64,000 nucleotides of DNA, from positions 6,123,919 to 6,187,918 of the forward strand of contig CM119269.1 of assembly GCA_051294375.1 (NCBI GenBank), given 5' to 3'. Origin of the DNA: Paraspadella gotoi. Its lineage: Eukaryota; Chaetognatha. A model generated the notes under the pieces. It did not search any database, was not told the DNA's origin, and saw nothing but the letters and a program-made list of their open reading frames with translations. Of this stretch, positions 10,935 to 21,720 are shown in pieces; position 1 is the stretch's first letter, and the number at the start of each line of letters is the position of its first letter. The position numbers were made by a program, and so were the translations under genes.

Positions 10935-12340
10935 TTTCGATCCCTCAGTCATCACAAAACCCTTCATCTCAACTCCACCCCAACCCGACGCCCTCCCCAC
11001 CCGCCTCCCAGGTGAGGCACAAAGGCGCCTCTCCCGGCGGAATGAGAATTCGTCGAAGCGACTCACCATTTTCGCATAATAATAATCTGGTTGCGGTGAG
11101 GCGAGAAATGGGGGAGGGGGATTGGGGGTGTGGAGGGCGGTGGGGGGTGGAGGGATGCGGGGGAAGAGGGAAGAGGGAAGAAGAACGTCAGAAGAATCAG
11201 AATGAAAGAAGAATTAGATATATTTTTAATACATTGAAAGTAAAACAAGCAAAAAAAAAAAAGAACAAACATTTCAAACCTCAAGCCAAGGATTGAGAAT
11301 ACACTTGAAATACAGCATTGTAGTCTAAACAGCGTGGAGTTCACCGAGAGTTCCACACAAGCTTCATATTTTTTAAAAGATACCAGAGGCTTTCTGACCC
11401 AAGGAATGGAAGATTTCCTCGGCGACTTACGGAGGCACGAACCCGTACATCCACGGGAAGGATGAGGAGAGAAGTCGAATACCGCTACGAAGGAATGTAA
11501 TTATCACCAAGTGAAAAAAAAATCATGCAATGAAATAAGGTAAAGAGAAAATGAAATGAGATGAAATGAAGGAATATGAAAAAAATATACATATATATAT
11601 AATGTATATATAAAAAATATTCCACCAGTTCATCAGCAAAAAGGCCTTTGTCGATAAATGATGGTGAATATGAAGATATGAGGGTGAATCTTTTCTCTGA
11701 ATCTCTTCTCTTTATCGATGATGAATCGAAAAAAAAGAAAATAGATTCAGCCTGAATCTGAGGGAAGAAAATGAATCGAAAGGAGAAAATCGAATCGCGA
11801 AAGACGGAAATCCTGAGGCCGAGAAAGAGACGAGCGGGTGAGGGAAGAGTAGGAGGGAAGTGGGAGTTGGAAAGGTGGGAAGTCGAGGTAGGAGGTGGTT
11901 AGGTGGTTATGTTGAAGGTGGGAGGCGTGGCAGATGCAATCTCCTTGAAAGATTCGAAGATGGATGGTGAAGAGAAGCGCAGGTGCAAGGGGATGGACAC
12001 CTCGGTCACTGTACAAATCCAGGAAATGATCGGTTGCAGGGGATTGACAGGTGTTGGCAATGGACAGGTGCAGGGATGGACAGTGGACAGGTGTAAGGAA
12101 TGGACAGTAGAGTGGATTGAATGGTGAGGATTCGGGGTGAAACATACAAAAGGAGATCGGCGGAATTTAAAAGTCAGAGTGGAAATTCTGAGGCGTGGAT
12201 TGAGGTGAAGTCATTGAATATTGATGGGATTATCAAAAGAAACGAGATCCTTCGATCCGAGATGCCCTCTGCCGACGGGACACGCCCACCGTCGCGCGTC
12301 ATCCGCTACCTTCTGACCCGTCCCGCCCTCTCTCGAGCGT

Positions 12341-12394
12341 TCTCACTCACTCCTTCACTCACTCCGTCACTCACTTCGTCACTCACTCCGTCAC
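12341..12394. repeat. 12-bp tandem repeat (TCACTCACTCCG)n
   Basis: Four to five units of TCACTCACTCCG/T, with one TCACTCACTTCG variant. Confidence 0.9.
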
Positions 12395-12435
12395 CTCAAC
12401 GAATAAAACAAGAAGTGAAGATTCGCAGCCTTTGT

Positions 12436-12548
12436 CGTCGTTATCAACGTCGTCGTCGTCCTCGTTGTCGTTGTTATTGACGTCGTCGTCCTCGTCGTCG
12501 TCGTCGTTATCGACGTCGTCGTCGTTGTCGTCGTCGTAATGGTCGTCG
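12436..12548. repeat. (GTC)n / (GTT)n microsatellite
   Basis: Interrupted trinucleotide tract of GTC with CTC and GTT variants, followed at 12566-12590 by a TTG run. Confidence 0.9.
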
Positions 12549-13469
12549 TCCTTCTTTGTATGGTTTGTTGTTGTTGTTGTTGTTGTTATTGTCAGTTTTC
12601 AATTCCTCAATCGACGTCAGAATAAAAAAAAATATTTCACTTGACGATCTTCACTTTTTTCTCGTCTTCGTCTCGTTTCACTTTTTTCCGTCTAATTTCA
12701 TTTCACTCGTCTGGACTTCCGATGGCGGCGATCGCCCTCACAATTTCACACTCACGTTAATAACCCGACATTCACAGTTTCACGTTAACGTTTTGCTTTT
12801 TTACCTTTTTACTTTCACAATTTCACATTCACGTTTCCAGACAGAAAAAAATCGTTTAGTCGCGCGGAGGCGTAATTAGAGAACCAGAGAAAGAGAGTGG
12901 CAGGTGGGCACAGTATTAATAGTATTAATGTGTAAGCATAATGAATAAAACTTACGAAACTACTATTCGGATCATTACAAAGGGCTCAATGGCTCGTGAG
13001 CCCAACTGTCGTCGTTTCTCACATAAAATCACAAATGGTCCTTCGTATTGTCGAGTACATAAATCGCGACCTCACCTGTTCCTAACCCGGAACCTTTTTC
13101 GCACATCATCTTCTCCTATTCAGCTCCGTTGCTGAACCTCCCTTGCACCTACCCTGCATCTCCCCAGCACCTTCTCGCCGTCGCTTCCGCTCCCAAGGTA
13201 ACAGGTGGCAAAAGTTTTTTCACGATCCGATTTCCGGGGTTTATTCGGAATTTTTTTAAAAAAATTTTATTCACAATTTTCTCGACTTCGAGGAAAAATA
13301 TTTTTTCTTCGAATAGAAAAAAAAGAATTAAAAGTCCGGCCGTCTGCTACAGTTTCTTAAAGTAGTTCATTCTTCATGGAATCCCATGAGTAGAATTGCT
13401 AGCTTATTACTCCAGCTAAAATAAAATCACGTCCAATTTAAAATTCAATATTTAAATATATTGTGGCAG

Positions 13470-13720
13470 CAAGACTTAAAGCTGCCTCACTGCTGTCCGT
13501 CCTCAGCCTCGTCTCAATGGCTGAGCAGGCTAAAATCATCTCATTCCATGCGTGCGTCCCGGGTTCAATCCCTGGGTATCCCGGTTCTGGCTTAAATGTG
13601 ACGGTGCCGGTATAAACATGCCAGTGACAGGAGGCGGTCACTGAGGGTCCGCAGCCCCTACGCCAGTTGGTGAGATACCCTCGCCCCGGGTATCACAGGC
13701 TATCCTCCCGTTGCCATAAT
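13470..13720 (+). repeat. tRNA-derived SINE, copy B, with A and B boxes
   Basis: The head carries a pol III A box TGGCTGAGCAGG (13518-13529, matching TRGCNNAGYNGG) and a B box GGTTCAATCC (13562-13571), spaced as in a tRNA gene. The body shares the central block (GCCAGTGACAGGAGGCGGTC then ACTGAGGGTCCGCAGCCCC, forward orientation) with the three other copies, and the tail (CACAGGCTATCC..CCGTTGCCATAAT) matches copies A and D. It is a mobile-element copy, not a functional tRNA gene. Confidence 0.85.
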
Positions 13721-14212
13721 ATTCTATTAAGGATATACGTAAATGACTCCAGATTCAAGAACTATATCTCTCGATCCCTGACGTCCCATTGCTCCGTTTC
13801 AATTATTTCTAAAAGAAATAATGAAATGGATTTGTTGCGAGGAAAGAGAAGAGAGACGACGATGATGATGATCGATATCCGCTAAAATGGATGGGTCTCT
13901 CGGGAGCGAGGAATCTCCTTTGAGCGAAGGAAATTTTTTTTTTTTATCGAAATCCTCAGTGGAAAAATCCCAACGCTCAATGCAACGCCAAAAGGGCACT
14001 CCCAACTCCTTTAGGCCACTTTCAGCTTCTAAGGGCCAACTTTAAACTACGAAAGGCCTTTTTCAACTTCGAAAGACGACTACTAATCGGATAACACCAT
14101 ATTTGAAGTGAAAAATATTCTCAACTTCTAAATTTTTATTTTAAAACTATGTCAAACACTATGAGGCCGCTTTTGTTGTCTAACTCGTATTGTAAAAGCC
14201 ATCACAAGCCTT

Positions 14213-14335
14213 TGATTTTCAAACTCCCAGCGCCATCTCTAAATTGTCAAACCACCAACGCCATATCTATTGTCATACTCCAAAAGCCATTTCGATTGTC
14301 CGAATGCAAAAGCCATCTCTATTGTTCAACTTTAA
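14213..14335. repeat. Degenerate 26-bp minisatellite
   Basis: Units at 14245-14270, 14271-14296 and 14297-14322 share the pattern TGTC..(C)CAA..GCCAT.TCTAT with exact 26-bp spacing. More diverged units lie on both sides. Confidence 0.8.
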
Positions 14336-15660
14336 ACGTGAATGCGTCAGCGACGACTTTTCCGACCATCAGATTCGCTTGACCGACGGCGTCGCTGCCT
14401 CCGCCAATTCCTCACTTTACTCGCGCCACTTGCGCCAAAGCCACGCCCATCGTTCCCCCCCCCCGCATTCCTTGCCTTCTCTCCTGCTCACTACCAACGA
14501 CCAATTCCCTCTTTTGGGTCAGGTTTAACTCCCAGTAGGGTGTTTCAGATAGAGAATTAATAATGAAAAAAAATGGTAATAATAATAATAATAATTATAT
14601 AACTTCGACAAAAGTGTAGAAATAGTGAAATATAATTAGAATTATTAATTATAGCTATAAATAATACCTAATAACATTGTGATTGTATCTTTTTTATTAC
14701 GTTGATCAGAAAACCTCAAAATTATTCACATTTAATTTCTTCGCTACTTCTCTGCCCCTTTCCTTTAACTCCCCGTCTCACCTCTCCTTCCTATTTTCCC
14801 TCTCTATTTTCCTCTTTCTTCTCTTTTTCATTCTCACCCTTTCATCTGCATCTCCCCAACACACTTCACTTGTCTCCGTCTTCTCTTTTTTTTCTTCTCT
14901 TTTGTCCTCCCTATCTTTTTTCCAGTCCCTTTAGGTCTCAAAACTCTTTCCCTCTTTCGTTCCTTCTCTCAACCAACCGCCCCCAGCCAACCCCCCCCCA
15001 ACTGCCACGCCCACCCCAACTCCTAAATCTCGGGGGGAAGATTCGGTCTTTGAAATATGACGACGGCGTCCGAACCTCGGAACGACATCAATCTCGGCGC
15101 TGGCGACGCCTAGCGCGGGGGGCGTCGTCGTTTCCGGCGTCGTCGTCCTTTCCGGCGTTGTCATTGTCGTTGTCATCGTCGTTGTCATCATCGTTTGCGG
15201 CGTGCTCGTCGTATTTGTCGTCGGCGTCATCGCTTTTCTGACGTCGTCGTCGTCGTCGTCATCGTTGTGGTCTCTTTCGTCAATTTCCCGAGAGCGTCAC
15301 TGTCCGACAAAGGCGGTCGCCGAGGGGGCGTTCTATTCTCTTCTTCGTCGTCCAGAGTGGACGAGGACCGCAGGACCTCGTTGGACAACATTTTCGCCGA
15401 GAGAGGATCTCTTGTCTTTGTTCCCTCGTGTTTTTCTTCTATAGTCGGTTTAAACCAAGGAACGAGAAAAAAAAAGAACATTTTTAGCTACACTTCTAGT
15501 ATATTCGTTTGCTTCTCTCGTTAAACTTTGTACTGTGCTATAAACGGGAAAAAAAATTGCCAGTTATTTCGTCATATATTTTCTAGATGACATTAACAGT
15601 GGTAAAGAATTAACAGAGAGATTTTTTTCATAAATAACAATATTTTACAAATTGAGTATT

Positions 15661-15698
15661 GAGAGAGAGAGGGAGAGGGAGAGAGAGAGAGAGAGAAA
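15661..15698. repeat. (GA)n microsatellite
   Basis: Short GA/GGGA run. Confidence 0.9.
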
Positions 15699-16076
15699 GA
15701 TGAAGAAAAAGAGAGATAAATATGAGGTCGGATGAAACATAAGGGCAAAAATTTATAAATAGAGAGAGAGAAAAAGAACCCAAATGACATTAATTAATCT
15801 AAGCCTAACATCACTCTAATATAAACGGTAATTAAAAACGATCGATGGATATAATCTTAATTAAAAGTTTTATTAAACAAATCGTAAATATAAGTTAAAA
15901 TCAAATTCTAAATATTCAACAAGTTTTTTTTTCCAAAATTGCATTAACTCAATTGCTTGTTGGACATGTAAACTAAAATTAAAATTGCTTAGAATCCAAC
16001 ATAAACACAGAAAACTTAAATTAAACGTTGTATACATGTAACAAGAAATACAATAAAAACTTAATTTTTGCTCGGA

Positions 16077-16223
16077 TCAAATTAGTCGGGCTAAGATGGC
16101 GCCCATGACGACGACGCCAGCGACGTGAGCGCCACCAACGGCGCCACATTTTTTGTATTCGTCTCTTTTGTTCCGGGAAGCAGACTGTCTCACAATCGAG
16201 TTCACATATCGCCCTCGTTTCAC
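16077..16223 (-). CDS. Possible terminal exon of a small membrane protein
   Basis: After a good acceptor (TTTTATTTTCTCTCAG) there is an open exon of 48 codons plus stop. It has a basic N-terminal half (VKRGRYVNSIVRQSASRNKR), one Cys, and a C-terminal Gly/Ala/Val helix (VAGVVVMGAILARLI) ending at the stop, like a tail anchor. No upstream exon or start was found, so it would be the last exon of a minus-strand gene. I do not recognise the family, and it may be chance. Confidence 0.3.
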   Translation of the reverse strand: MKRGRYVNSIVRQSASRNKRDEYKKCGAVGGAHVAGVVVMGAILARLI

Positions 16224-17831
16224 CTGAGAGAAAATAAAACTCACCTAGTCATTTGTTTTTCCAAGAAATAAATATAAACAAAATCTAAGTAATTTTTTCT
16301 AAACCTAATTCATAATTTAATCCGAAAAGCGAGAAAACAAGTTCGAGCAAACAGTGACGGACCTGCCCACGATAATTATTGTTATCATTATTGCTTCTGC
16401 TTGAGTTTTTGGTGGTAAACGACCATCTCTACGAAATGACCCGTTTCAGAGTCGTGTTTTGATTTGATCTGTTGACGGACGGACGGACGGACATCTTTTT
16501 TTTTTGCATAATTTTTCATAATTCGATGTATTGACATGATAAAAATGATTATCGACAAGATTTTTGGGGTGGACCGGCGGACCGACAAAGTGAATTATAG
16601 AGTCGGAATCTGATGATAAAAACTTGATCCATAAAAACTCACCTCACGTCACCTCATATTTTTTTCTCTCACTCTTCTTTTTCACCGTCGTGATGTCTTC
16701 TTTATATTTATATTTATATGTTTATATCTTTCTCTCATCAGAGCGAACTTGACTTGAAAGGCATTCGTCCAACAAGGAACTACCTCACTCTCAAAGCTGC
16801 CTTATGGAGCAGACAACAATTCTTTGCCAGAATGTTGTTTAAAAACTGTGGGGAAAGATAGAGGAAGAGAGGGAGAGAAGGGGAAGGGGTGCAGGGGATT
16901 TGGGCACCCCGCGCATCCGTCGTCGTCCACCTTCACTCACTATTCTCCCCCACCCTCCACCATCCTTCCCCACTCCCACCCACCAACTTTCGATTCCACC
17001 CACAGTCCCAAACTCCCCCACTGATCCCCTTTCTGGAAGAACGATCAAACGCGACGATATCTCTTTCTTTTCAACGCCTCGCTTGCTCGCAGTTCCGAGT
17101 TGCGGCCTTGACTGAATGCCAAAACAATTATTGCTGATAACAAACATGTAGTTGTAAGGCATCGTTTATCCTCAATATCTTTTTTAACTTTTTTCACTAT
17201 CAATCGCGCAAGTCAATTATCTTTCCTGACGTATTTACTTCCAACCTCTCTATACGTATACAAATATAAAAAATTAAACTTTTTTACCACGACAATATGC
17301 AAATTGAGATTGGTAAACTCAATCTCATTTTGAAACGACCCCCTTTGCTAAATTTACTGCTTTTTTTTTTCAAAGCTACTCCCTTAAACTCACTCTCCGC
17401 CCTTGCTCAGTGACCTCCTCTTACCCCAACTCCTTCCCGCCTCTCACCCTCTCGCCATAATCATCCCAACGCCCCCCCCCCGACCTTTCTCCCTCTCGCC
17501 TCTCGCCAACGCCGTCATTTTGAAGGCAGACATTTTTAAAACCCCTCGAGGGACCCGATTTCAGCCTGAATGAGTTACGACGACGACGACGACGACGAAA
17601 ACGACGACGTTGCAAAAGACGACATTTCAGAAGGCGTAACCGACGAACCAGCCGACATTGCCGACACCCGTTTGACATCGAAAACGACATCAGAGCAGAC
17701 GAGAGGATTATCAGAGCAAAATCTGAAATGAAAATGCAATGCAGACTGCAATTACGATCAACGACAAATTTCGTTTAGTTTAGCAATAAATTCGTGATTT
17801 ATTCGTTAGTTGACTTCTACATATCATATGC

Positions 17832-17934
17832 ATGGCAAAATTAAATGATAAAACCGAAATCGCGAAGAACATTATTCAAAACATTGACGACGATATCGAC
17901 CTCGAAAAAGAAGACGACGACGACGACGACAAGG
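17832..17934 (+). CDS. Doubtful short Asp-rich exon
   Basis: Opens with an ATG, reads MAKLNDKTEIAKNIIQNIDD then a run of acidic residues, and ends at AAG|GTAATG, a reasonable donor. No matching downstream exon was found. It could be the 5' exon of an unidentified gene or a by-product of the (GAC)n run. Confidence 0.2.
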
Positions 17935-18939
17935 TAATGGGGTCAACGCAACGGGCGATAGAAAAAAAAAATTTCTTGTGTGGAGAAAATGTGATCTTTT
18001 ACTACGAAACCAGCCAAGCGAAAATCCTCAATTTTTTTCCCCCTTTTTTCGTTTTGTATTCATGACGTAATTTTAGATCAGCGAGAAAAATATTTTAAGA
18101 CGTCGCTAAAAAAGATCGACCCGTTTAAAATGATTTAAGCCGAGTTTAGGTTTTTTATATAATTTAAGATTTTTTGTGTCAAGTGACCTTTCACATGTTT
18201 TTGTTTCGCCTTTTGATATTAGAGACTTAGAATTAAGAATAGTAATATTGTGCTTGTAAATTAATTATAAATTATACGATTGTTATAATTAGTTTTGAGA
18301 TTATGAGATTATTTTGAGATTTTTAGATTAAAGTTTTTCGAATCCGTACTAACAAAAACCCAAGTCCGTTACATATATACTAAAATACATACATACATTT
18401 AAAAACTTTGTCAAAATGTCGTACTTGATTTACTGTCCAACTTAACGTTCAGGTTTACGAGACCTTGGGGTCACAGATGGGAAAAAGGAAGGAAGAGAAA
18501 AAGGAGAGAACGAGAAAGCAAATTGAAGCGGAAAAAAAAAAGAAGCGATGATATTTTGGGCAGATATTGGCAAATCACGATCATATCACTATCACAAATT
18601 GGCAACGAGGACGCGATGATGATATTTTTATTTAGTTGTCGAATGTGAAGAATTTTTGGTCACATATCATAACGAATCACGAATAATTATAACATCGGAG
18701 TCATCGTTGAGTCTTTCTACCAAGAATAGACGGCGTAGTAATTGTCATAACCGCGTTCCGCCGTTCTTATCTTCTTTTCTCCGAACTTCTTCTACTTCTT
18801 CTATTTCTCCTTTTTCTTTTTTTTATTTTCTTCTTCTTCTTCTTCTTCGAGCGAAGGGTGCTAAGGAAATCCTTCACCCTTTACTCAGGGTCTCGACATT
18901 TATGGCTTCTTTCTCCTCACATCCTTTTTCCTTCCGCTG

Positions 18940-18970
<31 letters not shown>

Positions 18971-19550
18971 GCGCTTTTTTTTAGTGGAACATTGCCAATA
19001 CTGTTTAGCACATAGTTTACATGGAACACTGCACGGCGCACTGTCTAATTAGTACCGACAGCAAAATATTAGCCGTAAAAATTCCGAGAAAAAGTAAGAA
19101 AATATTTCAAATCGATGCATAAAATGAATTAAAGACAAAAAACATAAAAATTGTCATCTACAAATTCTTTTATATTATTGGCATGAAAAGACCAAATCAA
19201 ACTATTAACTGCTAAATCTTCTGCCAAAATCATGACTGAAAAAAATAAAAAAATTAGTAGAATATTATAGCAAATAATTTTTCGAAGCATTAATATTTTT
19301 TTTTCCTACATTGCCATCTTTGCAAGAAAACCTCAATGATCCAACGAGTTTGGGATAATGGAGAAAAATGAAAGAAAAAAGAAAATAAATGGATAAAAAA
19401 TGAAAAGAAACGGAAAGAAAATGAAAAGACATGTTGGCGAAAGCCGTCGAGAAATGGAGGATTTTAGTTTCTACGGAGAGGAAATGATATGAATGGGAGA
19501 AAGGACAGCCGAAATGGCGTTGAGGGCAGGGAGAAGAAATGCTCGAAATG

Positions 19551-19562
19551 AGAGAGTGAGAG

Positions 19563-19619
<57 letters not shown>

Positions 19620-19620
19620 C
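19551..19620. repeat. (GA)n microsatellite
   Basis: Interrupted GA tract. Confidence 0.95.
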
Positions 19621-20410
19621 AAACGCAAGGTAAGAAGGTCACAAGACGCTGCCACTAACACTGACCCAAATGACCTCGAGTTCGACTCAGTGACCCATTT
19701 TTCTGTTTTTCCTTAATTCGGCTGAGTGAGTTTTTTCGAGGTAAAGGTCTACGGAGAACTCGTGGAGGATATTCACGCCTACACATGATTCTCACGGAAT
19801 GTGATACGCTCTCCAGTAATCATCACAAGATGATACTAGTTTTTGACAGTATTTTCTCACCAACTGCTAACCGACACTCTCACTAGCTATCGCTTACTCA
19901 CACAATTCGCATTTATTTTCATTATAGCCTATCACAACCTTTACCGTGCAATTTACTGTCCTCGTATCATTCGCTTCGGAAGGTGAGGAACGTTTATATT
20001 ATAATTGATGTTATATTATATTATATTATTTATCAAGCTCAGCGAATTTGGGGTCGAAGCGAAATGACTTATTTATTCTCGAATTAAAACTTATTTATAA
20101 TCAGTAATGATCAGTTTATTTATTATTTTCTTTCTTTCTTTCTTTCCACTATCTTTCTTTCTTTCCACTATCTTTCTTCTTTTCCTTTCTCCTCTCTTTT
20201 CTTTCTTTTAGCTCGCGCTGCCCTTTCCTTCCTCTCGCAGACGACTGGTCGCGCTATCGTAATTCTCTTGAGATTTAGGGGCAGAGCGCGATCTTTGAAC
20301 GACGCCGCCGGCCGCCACCGCTCGCCGCCGTCCGACCGCCTGGTCACGCCCCTTCACCGAAAAGACGTTACCGCGACGCCGCTTTTTCTTCTTTTCCGTT
20401 TCCGAGGTAG

Positions 20411-20417
20411 AGTGAAG

Positions 20418-20471
<54 letters not shown>

Positions 20472-20472
20472 G

Positions 20473-20554
<82 letters not shown>

Positions 20555-20559
20555 AGAGA
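20411..20559. repeat. (GA)n microsatellite, long
   Basis: About 150 bp of nearly pure GA with a few AAGAG and GGGGAG interruptions. Confidence 0.97.
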
Positions 20560-20783
20560 CGATCTTCCTTTTTCGGTCCTCGGGTCTCGGAAAATTACTA
20601 TCGTAAAAGCCATTCATTTTCGGGAGAGAATTTAGAGCAGCGTCGGAAGAAGGCTGCCCTAAGCGAGGATTTGCCGGTGCGGTGATTTTCCGACGGCAGA
20701 TTCGCGCCCTATAATGAGACATTTGCCGGGGCTACAATTTTGCGAGAAAGGTTGGAGGTCCATATTTAATTTTTTACAAAAGA

Positions 20784-21025
20784 CGCTCGAATTTCTGGAT
20801 AACATTTAAACAATAGATAATGATATACTATCTCAAAATAAAAATTAAAAGTATTAAGTAAATATTCCTGCATTGTTTAAACAATAAACATTTTTCAACT
20901 ACAATGCAAGAATATTTACTTAATAGTTTTACTTTATATTTTGAGATAAAGACTTATTAAAGTATTAAAGCATGATTAAAGTATAGCATGATCAATTGTT
21001 TAAATGTTCTCCAGAATTTCGAGCG
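20784..21025. mobile_element. Foldback (MITE-like) element, 242 bp
   Basis: The two halves are imperfect reverse complements. It starts CGCTCGAATTTCTGGATAAC and ends GTTCTCCAGAATTTCGAGCG, and the arms continue inward through the CAATGC(A)(A/G)GAATATTTACTTAATA block. The loop is near 20875-20905. It has no coding capacity. Target-site duplication is unclear. Confidence 0.75.
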
Positions 21026-21300
21026 TAATGGTCGACAGATGTCGCACACAATTAAGAATTTTAAGATGTGCGGAAAATAAAAGACTACGCGAATAGTTGC
21101 TTCGAGAATGGCATCAAGATCTGATCGCTTCTTGCCTCTGAATCTTAATTGTAACTTTCGTTTTTGAAGTACATCGCAATCGTAAAACAATGATCCATTG
21201 CCGGCTATGCAATCACAGAGATATTTGAATTCAGAATAAAATTATAATAATAATTATAAACCAGTACGTAACGAAAAATTAAAAAAAGGAAGAAAATAAA

Positions 21301-21317
21301 AAGAGAGAGAGAGAAAG

Positions 21318-21410
<93 letters not shown>

Positions 21411-21415
21411 GAGAA
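21301..21415. repeat. (GA)n microsatellite
   Basis: GA tract of about 110 bp upstream of the transporter gene. Confidence 0.97.
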
Positions 21416-21720
21416 GAGCACCATGCACGCGGCTTCCAAGCAAGAGCGCTATGACATTGAGGGAGATCGAACCGAACGTCCGGTTGACTGAATATCCGCT
21501 AAATACCACGCGTACGCGAACATAGTTTCAAACAAGTTATTCATTAACATATCTTTTTAAATCCATTTTTCATTTTTAAATCGGAAAAGTGTAGTCATCC
21601 AATTATATAATTTCTAATTTGTTTCGCTCCTCAGTAGAAACCCCGCTTAGCGAAGACTAATACGGAGAAAATAATTGCAACCGGCGTTTGGGGTCTTCAG
21701 CCAATTCGATCGTCGACGAC

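Larger units (their letters stand above)
9213..13469. other. Gene-poor region, simple repeats only
   Basis: No supported gene. It contains a short perfect hairpin at 9704-9739, a (GTC)n run near 10150-10182, a pyrimidine-rich stretch at 10436-10530, a 7-bp tandem repeat, a GC-richer G-run block at 11090-11180, an (ACTC)-type 12-bp repeat and a (GTC)n block at 12436-12548. The frame starting at 10243 (poly-Ala then hydrophobic) has no splice or similarity support. Confidence 0.6.
13721..16076. other. Gene-poor region with minisatellite and GTC-rich block
   Basis: Contains a 26-bp degenerate minisatellite, a pyrimidine-rich stretch at 14730-14935 and a GTC/GTT-rich block at 15110-15300. The GTC block yields Val-rich frames on one strand and Thr-rich frames on the other. 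A minus-strand frame at 15227-15481 is protein-like over part of its length but has no start, splice partners or homology that I recognise. Confidence 0.55.
16224..21720. other. Gene-poor region, GA tracts and a foldback element
   Basis: No gene I can support. Two short acidic open frames near (GAC)n runs (17571-17732 and 17832-17934, the second followed by GTAATG) read as Asp-rich peptides and probably reflect the trinucleotide. Four large (GA)n tracts and a 242-bp foldback repeat lie here. 21640-21720 may be 5'UTR of the monocarboxylate transporter (CTCCTCAG acceptor-like site at about 21633). Confidence 0.55.

Noticed and set aside
13494-13590. A tRNA gene
   Set aside because: A and B boxes are present, but the sequence is the head of a SINE with three relatives in the window, and the stem pairing is poor.
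15057-15481. Membrane-protein-like Val-rich frame (+) and mucin-like Thr-rich frame (-)
   Set aside because: Both come from the GTC/GTT repeat block. Part of the minus frame (15300-15470) looks protein-like, but no start, stop or splice partners fit.
17571-17732. 53-codon Asp-rich ORF (MSYDDDDDDENDD..)
   Set aside because: Begins within a (GAC)n run; no Kozak, splice or homology support.
20268-20722. Glu/Arg repeat frame (+) and Ser/Leu frame (-)
   Set aside because: Translation of the long (GA)n tract.
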